From Calothrix anomala FACHB-343 (lineage in GTDB: Bacteria > Cyanobacteriota > Cyanobacteriia > Cyanobacteriales > Nostocaceae), in NCBI RefSeq assembly GCF_014696435.1, contig NZ_JACJQG010000079.1, positions 1 to 44,004 of the forward strand: 44,004 bases of DNA. The letters run 5' to 3'. The position numbers and the translations under genes were made by a program. Below are positions 1 to 9,371 of this stretch, one piece after another. The notes below the pieces were generated by a model. It saw only the letters and a program-made list of their open reading frames with translations, did not search any database and was not told the origin of the DNA. How positions within the stretch are numbered: the stretch's first letter is position 1; the number at the start of each line of letters is the position of its first letter.

Positions 1-50
1 CTGCCCAATGCCCCATGCCCAATGCCCCATGCCCCATGCCCCATGCCCAA
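1..50. repeat. STRR of CCCAATG/CCCCATG units
   Basis: The window opens inside a run of degenerate heptamers (CCCAATG and CCCCATG alternating). The same units recur near 11014-11038, 16818-16893, 21285-21321 and 27351-27380. This is the short tandemly repeated repetitive sequence type known from heterocystous cyanobacteria. No coding role is apparent; it ends about 40 bases before the first gene. Confidence 0.8.
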
Positions 51-92
51 AGATATACTTAAAGATAGATTCATCAAAAATTTATCAGGCCT

Positions 93-3032
93 GTGTTTTC
101 TAACAGCGAAGTAGCAAGACTGGAAGCCTTACATCAGTATCAAATTCTCGATACAGAAGCGGAAACAGCCTACGATGATATTGCTAAGTTAGCTGCATTT
201 ATTTGTGGTACTCCCATAGCTTTAGTTAATTTTATTGCCGAAACTCGTCAGTGGTTTAAAGCCAAACTAGGTATAGATGTACCGGAAATGCCCCGAAGTG
301 TGGGTTTATCTTACCTTTGCTTAGAAAGACAAGAAATGGTAGTGATACCAGATGTTTTGACTGATGCAGAGTTGGCAAAAAATCCGGTGGTGGTTGACTA
401 TCCCTTTGTGCGGTTTTATGCGGGTGTGCCTTTAGTTACTCCTAAAGGTGATATTCTCGGTACTCTCTGCGTGATTGATAATGTACCGCGAGAACTCAAC
501 CAGCAACAAATAGAAGCACTTCAGGCTCTTAGCCGTCAGGTAATTGACCAATTAGAGCTAAGACGCCATGTAGCGGAATTATCTCGTAAGACTGCAGAAC
601 AACAGCAGGTAGAAGTTGCTTTGCGCCGTAGTCAGCAAAAGTTGACAGATTTTGTGGAGAATGCTGCTGTTGGAATGCACTGGGTAAAGGCTGATGGCAC
701 AATTATTTGGGCAAATCAGGCAGAACTTGACCTTTTAGGCTACAGTCGCTTTGAGTATATTGGGCATTCTATCACTGAGTTTCATGTGGATCGCCATGTA
801 ATTGAAGATATTATGGCAAGATTGGGCAGAAATGAAACTCTACAAAACTATGAAGCCCGATTGCGTTGCAAAGATGGCTCAATTCGTTATGTATTAATTC
901 ACTCTAACGTGTTGTGGGAAAATGGCAAGTTTATCCATACGCGGTGTTTTACCAGAGATATTACCACCAGGAAAAAGATAGAAGCTGCTCTCAAAGAAAG
1001 CGATCGCCGTTTAAGATTAGCATTAGAGGCAGCTAAATTGGGTTCTTGGGAGTTAAACTTAGCTACAGGCAAGTTAAATACATCGAAGCAGTGCAAAGCT
1101 AACTTTGGTTTGCCAGAATCCTATGAATTTACCTATGAGCTATTATTAGAAAGCATTCATCCTGAAGATCGCACTTACATGCAAGAGTCTGTGCAACAAG
1201 CGCTTGTCAAGCATGGCGATTATGAGGCAGAATACCGCAATATTTGGCCGGATGGTAGCGTTCACTGGGTATTGGCTAGAGGTGTCGGTATATACGACAA
1301 TACTGGTATTCCTACGCGGATGATTGGCGTTACCCTCGACCTCACCGCCCGTAAGCGAGCAGAACAGGCGTTACAAGAAAGCGAGCAACGTTGGCAATTA
1401 GCTCTACAAGGTAATAATGATGGCATTTGGGATTGGAATGTGCAAACTAATGAGGTATTCTTTTCTCCTCGCTGGAAAGAAATGCTCGGTTATCAAGACC
1501 ATGAAATCGTCAATAATATAGAGGAATGGTCTAAACGAGTGCATCCTGACGATTTAGATTGGGTATTACAAGCGATTCAGGATCATTTTGCTAAAAAAAC
1601 ACCTTATTACGTCACCGAGCATCGCGTCCAATGCAAAGATGGCAGTTATAAATGGATTTTAGATCGGGGACAAGCACTCTGGGATAATGCGGGTAATGTC
1701 GTGCGGATGGTAGGTTCCCATACCGATGTTGACGATCGCAAACGCGCCGAAGAAGAAATTAAACGCCAAAATCGGCGATCGCAATTATTCTCAGAAATTA
1801 CCCTAAAAATCCGCGAATCCTTACAATTAAATGATATCCTGCAAACAACAGTCACGGAAATTCAAAAACTCCTCCATGCTGACAGAGTCTTAATCTTTCG
1901 CCTGTCCTCAGATGGTTCGGGTACAGTAGTACAAGAAGCGGTGTTACCTGGCTTAACTGTCACCTTGGGACAAACTATTGACGACCATTGCTTTAAGGAA
2001 AATTACCTAGAAAAATATCGTCAAGGCAGAGTCAGCACGATTACAGATGTAGCTAAAGCAAATATTAGCGACTGTCACCGGGAATTTTTGCAGCGATATA
2101 GTGTCCAAGCTAACCTAGTTGTACCCATATTAATTAGAGATGGCGTCTGGGGTTTGTTAATCGCCCATCAATGTCATAGTCCGCGAGAATGGCAAAGTTC
2201 TGAACTAGATTTACTCCAACAACTAGCCAACCAAATCGGCATTGCTTTAGCTCAAGCCCAACTTTTAGAACAAGAAACCCGCCACGCTCAAGAATTAGGG
2301 CGTTCTAATAGCGAATTAGAACAGTTTGCTTATATTGCATCCCATGACTTACAAGAACCATTGCGCATGGTGACGAGTTATTTACAACTCCTAGAACGGC
2401 GGTACAAAAATCAATTAGATGCTCGTGCCGATGAGTTTATCAACTATGCTGTAGATGGTGCCCAACGGATGCAAACCTTAATCAACGATTTATTGAATTA
2501 TTCCCGCGTCAGTACCAGGGCCCAACCCTTTAAATTAGTTGATTGTAATACGGTGTTAGCAAAAGCGATCGCTAATTTGCAAATCGCCATTCAAGAAAGT
2601 CAAGCCACAATTACAGCCGAACCTCTCCCCCAAGTAGTTGCCGATAACAGCCAATTAATTCAAGTATTTCAAAACTTGCTAGCCAATGCCATTAAATTCC
2701 GCCAAGAGGAACCCCCGCAAATTTACATCACAGCTACCAGAAACACTAGAGAATCAAATCCCGCAAATTCTCACCGCCATTCCTTAGAAGCAGAATGGTT
2801 ATTCTCATTCCAGGATAACGGAATTGGTTTAGAATCTCAGTATGCTGAAAAGATTTTTGTCATCTTTCAACGGTTACATAGTCGAAGTAAGTATCCGGGT
2901 ACTGGAATTGGTCTGGCTATTTGTAAGAAAATCGTAGAACGCCACGGTGGCCGCATCTGGATGGAGTCGAAACCGGGGAAAGGCTCGATTTTCTACTTTA
3001 CCATTCCAGAGCAAACAGGAAAGCAACCGTGA
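93..3032 (+). CDS. GAF/PAS multi-sensor histidine kinase
   Basis: Soluble sensor kinase of 979 residues. Visible domains in order: an N-terminal GAF (about 20-160, preceded by the usual [13 protein letters not shown] lead-in), three PAS/PAC units (about 175-295, 300-425, 428-553), a second GAF (about 570-735), HisKA with the phospho-acceptor histidine in [10 protein letters not shown], and a HATPase with the DNGIG and [12 protein letters not shown] boxes. No membrane segment is seen, so it probably senses a cytoplasmic signal; the second GAF is of the phytochrome-like sort but I see no obvious chromophore cysteine. The start is [16 protein letters not shown] fits the family N-terminus. Its stop overlaps the next gene by 4 bp, so kinase and receiver are likely co-translated partners. 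The ligand is unknown. Confidence 0.9.
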   Translation: MFSNSEVARLEALHQYQILDTEAETAYDDIAKLAAFICGTPIALVNFIAETRQWFKAKLGIDVPEMPRSVGLSYLCLERQEMVVIPDVLTDAELAKNPVVVDYPFVRFYAGVPLVTPKGDILGTLCVIDNVPRELNQQQIEALQALSRQVIDQLELRRHVAELSRKTAEQQQVEVALRRSQQKLTDFVENAAVGMHWVKADGTIIWANQAELDLLGYSRFEYIGHSITEFHVDRHVIEDIMARLGRNETLQNYEARLRCKDGSIRYVLIHSNVLWENGKFIHTRCFTRDITTRKKIEAALKESDRRLRLALEAAKLGSWELNLATGKLNTSKQCKANFGLPESYEFTYELLLESIHPEDRTYMQESVQQALVKHGDYEAEYRNIWPDGSVHWVLARGVGIYDNTGIPTRMIGVTLDLTARKRAEQALQESEQRWQLALQGNNDGIWDWNVQTNEVFFSPRWKEMLGYQDHEIVNNIEEWSKRVHPDDLDWVLQAIQDHFAKKTPYYVTEHRVQCKDGSYKWILDRGQALWDNAGNVVRMVGSHTDVDDRKRAEEEIKRQNRRSQLFSEITLKIRESLQLNDILQTTVTEIQKLLHADRVLIFRLSSDGSGTVVQEAVLPGLTVTLGQTIDDHCFKENYLEKYRQGRVSTITDVAKANISDCHREFLQRYSVQANLVVPILIRDGVWGLLIAHQCHSPREWQSSELDLLQQLANQIGIALAQAQLLEQETRHAQELGRSNSELEQFAYIASHDLQEPLRMVTSYLQLLERRYKNQLDARADEFINYAVDGAQRMQTLINDLLNYSRVSTRAQPFKLVDCNTVLAKAIANLQIAIQESQATITAEPLPQVVADNSQLIQVFQNLLANAIKFRQEEPPQIYITATRNTRESNPANSHRHSLEAEWLFSFQDNGIGLESQYAEKIFVIFQRLHSRSKYPGTGIGLAICKKIVERHGGRIWMESKPGKGSIFYFTIPEQTGKQP

Positions 3033-3475
3033 ACGATCGCTCTCTACTTATGCCTATCGAGGTTTTGTTAGTCGAAGACAATCCAGGCGATGCGCAACTA
3101 ACACGCATCGCCTTAGAAGATAGCAAAATTTCCGTGAATCTCAGTGTTGTAGAAGATGGGGTAGAAGCAATGGCGTTCTTACGCAAACAAGATAAATATG
3201 CTACAGTACCACATCCCGATATTGTGCTACTGGATTTAAACCTACCTAAAAAAGATGGTCGTCAAGTTTTAGCAGAAATTAAAAGCGACCAACATCTCAA
3301 AAGAATTCCTGTAGTTGTGCTAACAACCTCTCAAGCCGAAGAAGATATTGTTAAAGCCTATAATTTAGCAGCCAACTGTTACATTACCAAACCTGTTGAC
3401 TTCGATCAATTTGTGAGAATTATCCGGACTATAGAAAACTTTTGGTTTGCGATCGTCAAACTCCCACCGGAGTAA
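3029..3475 (+). CDS. Rcp1-like single-domain response regulator
   Basis: A stand-alone receiver of 148 residues. It has the acidic pocket in [10 protein letters not shown], the phospho-acceptor aspartate in [12 protein letters not shown], the switch threonine in VVLTTSQ and the lysine in YITKPVD. The NPGDA form and the basic NLPKKDG loop are typical of Rcp receivers paired with phytochrome-like kinases. The GTG start overlaps the kinase stop (GTGA) and has AGGA about 8 bases upstream; an in-frame ATG at 3050 is the alternative. There is no output domain, so it probably signals by protein contact or relays phosphate to another protein. The next gene begins six bases downstream. Confidence 0.9.
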   Translation: MNDRSLLMPIEVLLVEDNPGDAQLTRIALEDSKISVNLSVVEDGVEAMAFLRKQDKYATVPHPDIVLLDLNLPKKDGRQVLAEIKSDQHLKRIPVVVLTTSQAEEDIVKAYNLAANCYITKPVDFDQFVRIIRTIENFWFAIVKLPPE

Positions 3476-3480
3476 TAGCA

Positions 3481-5763
3481 ATGACAGGAGAAATTATCAA
3501 AGTTCTCTTAGTGGAAGATAACCCCGGTGATGTCCTATTATTACAAGAATTTTTAGAGGATGTCACCCCGACCTTAGTCGAATTAAAACCAGTTGAGCAG
3601 CTAGACGAAGCATTAAATTATTTACTGCAAGAACATTTTGATGTCATGCTCTTAGATTTATCTCTCCCAGATAGTCAAGGATTAGAAACCTTTATTCGCG
3701 CCCATCATCAAGTCAAATCAATACCGATTATTGTCTTAACGGGAATGGCTGATGAAAATTTAGCCTTGAGAGCCATGCAAGAAGGCGCACAAGATTATTT
3801 AGTTAAAGGACAAGTTACAGGCGATTTATTAGTTCGTTCCATGCGTTATGCTATCGAACGCCAACGCATTGAAGATGCTTTAAGACATAGTGAAGAACGT
3901 TTCCGCGTCGCCTTAAAAAATTCTCCAATTTTTGTCTTTAACCAAGACCAAGAATTACGTTATACCTGGGTTTATAACCCCGCCTTTGGTTTAACCTCCG
4001 AACAAATGTTAGGTAAAAGAGATTCAGAATTAATTCCCTTAGAAACCGCCCAATATTTAACAGCATTAAAACTCGGCGTATTAGTCACAAATGTCGGGAT
4101 TAGAAAAGAAGTATCGCTGACAACAGCCCAAGGAACTAAATATTACGACTGCACCATAGAACCATTGCGCAACGAAGCCCAACAAGTAATTGGCATCACC
4201 GGTGCTTGTATTGATATTAGCGAACAACAAGCCGCCCTAGAACAGCGCAAATTAGATAATGAAACCATTCGCGAACAAGCCGCATTATTAGATATTGCTA
4301 CCGACGCTATTCTTGTCCGCGATTTACAAAATAAAATTTTATTCTGGAACAAAGGCGCAGAAAAACTTTACGGTTGGTCAGCAGCCCAGGTTATAGGTAA
4401 AAAAGCTAGCGAAGTGTTGTATATTGACGAACAAGCATCAGAAATTGAAACCGCACTGTTAACTGCGATCAGTCAAGGTAAGTGGGAAGGCGAGTTAACT
4501 AAATTTACCAAAACCGGGAAAGATGTTTTAGTTTCTAGTCGTTGGAGTTTAGTTTGTGATGAACAAGGTAAACCCAAATCAATCCTCACCGTAGACACAG
4601 ATATTACAGATAAAAAACGCTTAGAAGCCCAATTATTCCGCGCTCAAAGATTAGAAAGTATTGGCACTTTAGCGAGTGGAATTGCCCACGATTTAAATAA
4701 TATTCTCACACCAATTTTAGCCGGAGCGCAACTACTACCCCTCAAATTTCCCGATGCTGACGAACGCACTCACCATTTATTAGAAATTCTGGAAATTAAC
4801 GCCAAACGGGGCGCTGATTTAGTCAAGCAGGTATTATCCTTTGCTAGGGGTGTAGAAGGTAAACGAATTAATCTGCAAATCAGACATCTGATTGTGGAAA
4901 TTTCTAAAGTCTTAAAAGAAACATTACCAAAAACAATTCAAGTCTCCGTTGATGTTCCCCACGACTTGTGGATAGTTTCCGGCGATAGTACGCAAATCCA
5001 TCAAGTGTTAATGAATCTCTGTGTTAACGCCCGCGATGCTATGCCAAATGGTGGTAATTTAACAATCTCTGGCAAAAATTTGTTTATTGACGAAAACTAT
5101 GCCCAGATGAACTTAGAAGCCAAAGTCGGCCCTTATATTGTGATTACAGTCAGCGATACAGGCGTAGGTATTCCTGATGAAAATCTCGATAGAATTTTTG
5201 AGCCATTTTTTACCACCAAAGAAGTCGGACAAGGTACCGGGTTAGGACTTTCCACAGCCTTAGGAATTGTCAAAAGCCACGGTGGTTTTGTGACTGTATA
5301 TAGCGAAAAAAATGCGGGAACGCGGTTTAAAATTTATTTACCAGCCATTGAAGGGATAGAAACCCATCAAATAGATGAGCCGCAAGTGGTAAACGCCCAA
5401 GGGGAGACAATTTTGATTGTAGATGATGAACCGGCAATTCAAGAAATTACGCAAACATCCCTAGAAACCCATAACTACAAAACCATTTTAGCCAGTGATG
5501 GCATTGAGGCGATCGCAGTTTATGCTAAACATATAGATTGCGTTAGCGTTGTCCTCATAGACTTAATGCTACCTTCCCTCGATGGCGTCACAGCCATCCG
5601 CACCTTAAAGAAAATCAACCCCAACGTCAAAATTATTGCTACCAGTGGCTTGATTTCTAAGCAAAAAATTGCCGCCTTAGCCAGTACTGGCGTCACCACA
5701 TTTCTACCCAAACCCTACACCATCAACGAATTATTGCTGATGTTACAGCAAGTCATGGCTTGA
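3481..5763 (+). CDS. REC-PAS-PAS-HisKA-HATPase-REC hybrid kinase
   Basis: Hybrid sensor kinase of 760 residues. Order: an N-terminal receiver ([29 protein letters not shown]), two PAS units (about 145-260 and 270-385), HisKA with the histidine in GIAHDLNN, a HATPase (DTGVGIPDENLD, GTGLGLSTALGI) and a C-terminal receiver (ILIVDDEPA, LIDLMLPSLDG, ATSG, FLPKPYT). The NtrB-like HisKA (AHDLNNILTPI) together with a terminal receiver is a common cyanobacterial arrangement. I chose ATG 3481 because GGAG lies eight bases upstream and the protein then begins directly with the receiver; the longer frame to 3442 overlaps the preceding gene. It is third in an operon with the kinase and Rcp-type receiver, consistent with a phosphorelay. 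Confidence 0.9.
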   Translation: MTGEIIKVLLVEDNPGDVLLLQEFLEDVTPTLVELKPVEQLDEALNYLLQEHFDVMLLDLSLPDSQGLETFIRAHHQVKSIPIIVLTGMADENLALRAMQEGAQDYLVKGQVTGDLLVRSMRYAIERQRIEDALRHSEERFRVALKNSPIFVFNQDQELRYTWVYNPAFGLTSEQMLGKRDSELIPLETAQYLTALKLGVLVTNVGIRKEVSLTTAQGTKYYDCTIEPLRNEAQQVIGITGACIDISEQQAALEQRKLDNETIREQAALLDIATDAILVRDLQNKILFWNKGAEKLYGWSAAQVIGKKASEVLYIDEQASEIETALLTAISQGKWEGELTKFTKTGKDVLVSSRWSLVCDEQGKPKSILTVDTDITDKKRLEAQLFRAQRLESIGTLASGIAHDLNNILTPILAGAQLLPLKFPDADERTHHLLEILEINAKRGADLVKQVLSFARGVEGKRINLQIRHLIVEISKVLKETLPKTIQVSVDVPHDLWIVSGDSTQIHQVLMNLCVNARDAMPNGGNLTISGKNLFIDENYAQMNLEAKVGPYIVITVSDTGVGIPDENLDRIFEPFFTTKEVGQGTGLGLSTALGIVKSHGGFVTVYSEKNAGTRFKIYLPAIEGIETHQIDEPQVVNAQGETILIVDDEPAIQEITQTSLETHNYKTILASDGIEAIAVYAKHIDCVSVVLIDLMLPSLDGVTAIRTLKKINPNVKIIATSGLISKQKIAALASTGVTTFLPKPYTINELLLMLQQVMA

Positions 5764-6059
5764 TCAGAAGAAAGGCAGGGGGCATGGGGTAGGGGGCAGG
5801 GGGCAGGGAGCAGATGTAGGTTGGGTTGAGGAACGAAACCCAACACCCCCAAGCTCTGTAATTGTTGGGTTTCACTCCGTTCAACCCAACCTACTAGCGC
5901 TGCAAGTCTAAAATGTTGGGTTGACTAATCAGAGACTATGTTTATTGTTTGTGGATTTTCTAGATTGTTTTAACCCAATATTTTAAGCTTGTCACGCTAC
6001 TACGCATCTTTGTCTAAACTAAAACTTGACTAAAATGAGAGAAAATTAGTACAGTCCTA
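5764..6059. repeat. Intergenic STRR plus TAGGTTGGGTTGA hairpin
   Basis: A short GGGGCAGG-type repeat follows the kinase stop. A strong inverted repeat occupies 5816-5894: arms GTAGGTTGGGTTGA and TCAACCCAACCTAC pair over 14 bases, and a second inner pair AAACCCAAC/GTTGGGTTT lies inside. The same hairpin module occurs in the duplicated element at 26023-26303. It could fold in RNA and end transcription of the signalling operon, but no U-tract follows, so I treat it as a dispersed repeat. The remaining bases up to the methyltransferase show no gene. Confidence 0.75.
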
Positions 6060-6779
6060 ATGTCTAAAAAGCCTTCGCCGACACCTTTCAACCTCCCTAA
6101 CCATAACCCAGACAGATGGCAAGAAAGAATCGCCCAAGTTGCATTAAGGTTTAACAAGGAATATCAAAATCAACCCTTTGACTTACCAGCCGAAGTCCAA
6201 GAAATGCCAATCTATCGAGATTGGATTGCTGGTACTTTACCTGGAAGGATTGCTTCTGGCTTTTGGGAAATCGCCAAACCGCAAAAAAATCAGCAATGTT
6301 TAGATATTGGCTGTGGTGTCAGCTTTTTAATTTATCCTTGGCGCGATTGGCAAGCATACTTTTACGGTCAAGAAATTAGTATCATTGCCAGAGATACCCT
6401 CAATTCTCGCGGTTCGCAGTTAAACTCTAAGCTATTTAAGGGAGTGGAGTTAGGCGCAGCGCATCAGTTAAAGTATGCTGCTGATCAATTTGATTTAGCG
6501 ATCGCTACAGGATTTAGCTGTTATTTTCCCCTAGAATACTGGAAGGCTGTATTGCTAGAAGCCAAGCGAGTCCTCAAACCCGGCGGAATCTTCGTCTTTG
6601 ACATCCTCAACCCCGAACAGCCACTAGCAGAAGATTGGGCGGTGCTGGAAACTTATTTAGGTGCAGAAGTATTTTTAGAACCCCTAGCTGAGTGGGAAAA
6701 AACAATTAAAGCCACTGGCGCTAAAATTCTCTCCCGTCAGTCAGGAGAATTGTTTAATTTATATAAGCTGCAATTTTGA
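6060..6779 (+). CDS. Class I SAM-dependent methyltransferase
   Basis: Cytosolic protein of 239 residues with the Rossmann methyltransferase core. Motif I is CLDIGCGVS at about 79-87, an acidic strand follows in YGQEISI, the motif IV region is FDLAIATGFS, and the post-IV segment VLLEAKRVLKPGGIFVFDIL is characteristic of Methyltransf_11/25 proteins. The N-terminal 70 residues (rich in W, R and Q) are a cap of the kind that often helps bind the substrate. The substrate cannot be read from the sequence. It stands alone, with repeats on both sides, and has no recognisable operon partner. Confidence 0.85.
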   Translation: MSKKPSPTPFNLPNHNPDRWQERIAQVALRFNKEYQNQPFDLPAEVQEMPIYRDWIAGTLPGRIASGFWEIAKPQKNQQCLDIGCGVSFLIYPWRDWQAYFYGQEISIIARDTLNSRGSQLNSKLFKGVELGAAHQLKYAADQFDLAIATGFSCYFPLEYWKAVLLEAKRVLKPGGIFVFDILNPEQPLAEDWAVLETYLGAEVFLEPLAEWEKTIKATGAKILSRQSGELFNLYKLQF

Positions 6780-7001
6780 TTCAATTCAAAATTCAAAACT
6801 TGTACTGAAGCTCACTCGAAGTATTCGCCCATTAAACAAAGCAAATTTTGATTGATAACAACAGACGCGATTAATCACCATGTACAGACAAGGGTTATCG
6901 CGTCTCCAACAAATGACAAATGACAAATGACAAATGACTATTGACTCTTCCCCTCCAGGACAGTAGCAAAAGGCGTAGGTATTTCATATAATGCTTGTAC
7001 T
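6780..7001. repeat. STRR and interrupted GACGCGAT hairpin
   Basis: Contains TTCAAAATTCAAAA units after the methyltransferase stop, an interrupted member of the GACGCGAT...ATCGCGTC hairpin family (6866-6904, its loop widened by about 20 extra bases), and tandem CAAATGA heptamers at about 6911-6940. No gene or clear promoter was recognised before the ABC transporter start. Confidence 0.6.
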
Positions 7002-8882
7002 ATGAGCACCTACCCATCCCTCAAAAAATCTGACACACAATACCGTCGGCGTGACAATGACTGGCGGTTATTTTTACGCTTAGTACCATACGCCCGTCGT
7101 CATGGAAAATTACTAGCGCTGTCAATGCTTTTACTCGTACCCATCGCTATAGCTAACGCGGTACAACCACTCATCATTGGACAAGCAATTTCTTTAATTC
7201 GTCAAGAACCTAGCGTTTACGAATTTCTGAAAAATCGTCCTTTGATGCAAGGGTTAAACATTTTAGAAGGTTTATTACTGGTAGCGATTATTATCAGATT
7301 GATATTAACTGGTTATCAAGGGTATCTCGTACAGAAACTAGGACAAAATATCACAGCAGTCATTCGTGACGATTTATTCCATCACGTAACATCTTTATCT
7401 GTACGTTTCTTTGATCGCACGCCTGTTGGTAAATTAATTACCAGACTCACCAGCGATGTAGAAGCTTTGGGAGATGTGTTTTCTACCGGCGCAGTCGGGA
7501 TTGTCTCCGATTTATTTTCCATGCTGGTGATTATTGGTTTAATGTTTTCTCTGCAATGGGAATTAGCAAGTTTATTGTTGGTAATTCTATTACCCATTAG
7601 CTTGGTAATTGTTTATTTACAAAAACAGTATCGCCAAGCTAACTACAAAGCCAGAGAAGAACTATCAATGCTGAATTCTCAGCTACAGGAAAATATTGTT
7701 GGAATTAATGTAGTTCAACTATTCCGCCGCGAAAGATTTAATGGACAATTGTTTCGTAAAACTAACGAACGTTACAAACATCAAATCGATAGAACAATTT
7801 TTTATGATTCCGCAGTTTCCGCTATTTTAGAATGGATTAGCTTAGTCGCGATCGCTGGCGTTTTAGTATTAGGTGGTTCGTTGTTGCTGGGTAAGACAAT
7901 TACCTTTGGAATTTTATCATCATTTGTGTTATATGCCCAGCAATTATTTGACCCCTTGCGCAACTTTGCGGAAAAATTCACCGTAATTCAAGCAGGTTTT
8001 ACGGCGATTGAGCGAGTTACGAATATTTTAGACGAACCGATAGAAATCCGCGATCGCTATAATTCTCGCATTTCCATTTATGATGCCAAATTCGGTTACA
8101 TAGATGAAGTAGTAGCGAATCTAGAATCCCCCAATCCTAACCCTACACCAGAATTAGGCGAAATCCGCTTTGAAAATGTCTGGTTTGCTTATAAAGATGA
8201 TGATTACGTCATTAAAAACTTAGATTTTACCATTCGTCCCGGCGAAAAAATTGCCTTAGTCGGCCCTACAGGTGCAGGTAAAAGTTCGATTATTCGTCTT
8301 TTATGTCGTCTTTACGAACCCACCCAAGGACGAATTCTCGTTGATGGTGTCGATATTCGCGACTTACCGCAAGCAGAATTACGTCGTTATTTAGCCGTAA
8401 TTTTACAAGAAGGATTTCTCTTTGCTGGTGATGTTAAAAGTAATATTACCCTGGGCGATAACTACAGTTTTGATGAAATTCAAACAGCAGCACAACAAAC
8501 AAATATCGATCAATTTATTGAACTATTACCCCAAGGATATGATACGCAATTAAGAGAAAGAGGGACAAATCTTTCGAGCGGACAAAAGCAGCTTTTAGCC
8601 TTTGCTCGTGCTGCCATTCGCAATCCGCAAATTTTAGTATTAGATGAAGCCACCGCTAGTTTAGATGTGGGTACAGAAGCCTTAATTCAGCAAGCATTAA
8701 ATAAACTTTTGGTAAGACGTACCGCGATTATTATCGCTCACCGTTTATCAACAATTCGCAACGTCGATCGGATTTTTGTGTTGAAACGTGGCGAACTTAT
8801 TGAGCAAGGAAGCCATGAAGAATTAGTTCATCAAGGGGGTATGTACGCTACATTACATCAATTACAAATGTTAGGCGCTTAG
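7002..8882 (+). CDS. ABC exporter, fused membrane and ATPase domains
   Basis: A half-transporter of 626 residues that should act as a dimer in the membrane. The N-terminal half carries six predicted transmembrane segments in an ABC_membrane fold (about 35-330), including the coupling-helix-like stretch RFFDRTPVGKLITRLTSDVE. The nucleotide-binding domain (about 385-620) shows Walker A GPTGAGKSS, a Q-loop (VILQEGFLF), signature LSSGQKQ, Walker B ILVLDEATASLD and H-loop AHRLSTI, all intact. The family is MdlB/MsbA-like, exporting lipids, peptides or drugs; the cargo cannot be assigned. It is monocistronic and flanked by repeats. ATG 7002 is the first in-frame start and gives a normal length. Confidence 0.9.
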   Translation: MSTYPSLKKSDTQYRRRDNDWRLFLRLVPYARRHGKLLALSMLLLVPIAIANAVQPLIIGQAISLIRQEPSVYEFLKNRPLMQGLNILEGLLLVAIIIRLILTGYQGYLVQKLGQNITAVIRDDLFHHVTSLSVRFFDRTPVGKLITRLTSDVEALGDVFSTGAVGIVSDLFSMLVIIGLMFSLQWELASLLLVILLPISLVIVYLQKQYRQANYKAREELSMLNSQLQENIVGINVVQLFRRERFNGQLFRKTNERYKHQIDRTIFYDSAVSAILEWISLVAIAGVLVLGGSLLLGKTITFGILSSFVLYAQQLFDPLRNFAEKFTVIQAGFTAIERVTNILDEPIEIRDRYNSRISIYDAKFGYIDEVVANLESPNPNPTPELGEIRFENVWFAYKDDDYVIKNLDFTIRPGEKIALVGPTGAGKSSIIRLLCRLYEPTQGRILVDGVDIRDLPQAELRRYLAVILQEGFLFAGDVKSNITLGDNYSFDEIQTAAQQTNIDQFIELLPQGYDTQLRERGTNLSSGQKQLLAFARAAIRNPQILVLDEATASLDVGTEALIQQALNKLLVRRTAIIIAHRLSTIRNVDRIFVLKRGELIEQGSHEELVHQGGMYATLHQLQMLGA

Positions 8883-8912
8883 GAAACTCCAAAAAATAAA
8901 TTATGCCAAATT

Positions 8913-9185
8913 GTAGGGGCGGGGTGCATTGGTGTCAACTTAAGTATCTCTGGCTTACCCAATAGACCGCCCACAGGCTGTAAGCCTGGGGCTAACGCTA
9001 CAAAGCCCACCTTTGTGGGCTAAGAAAATTCAGCCCACACAGGTAAGCTCATGTTCAATTAGCCGCACCCTTCGAGGGTGACGGCGGTTTATTGGGTAAG
9101 CGAGGGGTTGGGGATGAAGACAAAACCTTGTCAACCAAAAGGGTTTCACGTTAAGTTGACACCAATGGGGGTGACCCCGCCCCTA
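8913..9185. mobile_element. Three nested inverted-repeat elements
   Basis: Three palindromic frames sit one inside another. The outermost arms are GTAGGGGCGGGGT (8913-8925) and ACCCCGCCCCTAC (9173-9185). Inside lie the arms TTGGTGTCAACTTAA (8929-8943) and TTAAGTTGACACCAA (9151-9165). Innermost are GCTTACCCAATAGACCGCC (8953-8971) and its complement at 9083-9101, matching at 18 of 19 bases. The innermost core resembles the hairpin MITEs at 11652 and 31364 (shared AGCCTGGGGCTA string). This suggests successive insertion of non-autonomous elements. No transposase gene is present, so they depend on proteins encoded elsewhere. Confidence 0.7.
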
Positions 9186-9235
9186 CGAGTTGTTATCAAA
9201 AGTTGGCGTAACCACCACAAATGACAAATGACAAT

Positions 9236-9264
9236 TGTACAGACGCGATGAATCGCGTCTCTGA
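9236..9264. repeat. GACGCGATGAATCGCGTC hairpin repeat
   Basis: One copy of a dispersed hairpin of the form TTGTACAGACGCGAT-loop-ATCGCGTCTCT, followed by a CAAATGA unit. Other copies are at 6866, 17881, 27409, 32580, 39635 and 42228. The central bases differ between copies (GAA, TAA or TCA) while the arms are kept. Confidence 0.75.
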
Positions 9265-9371
9265 CAAATGATACCAATTCGCCAAAATTCAGCAACAGAT
9301 CCAAACTCATAAACCCTGGTTGTATATGGATTTCTTAATTTTGAATTTTGAATTTTGAATTTTGAATTAGT

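Noticed and set aside
8929-9165. CRISPR-like array
   Set aside because: The palindromes are nested, not evenly spaced direct repeats with unique spacers, and no cas gene is present.
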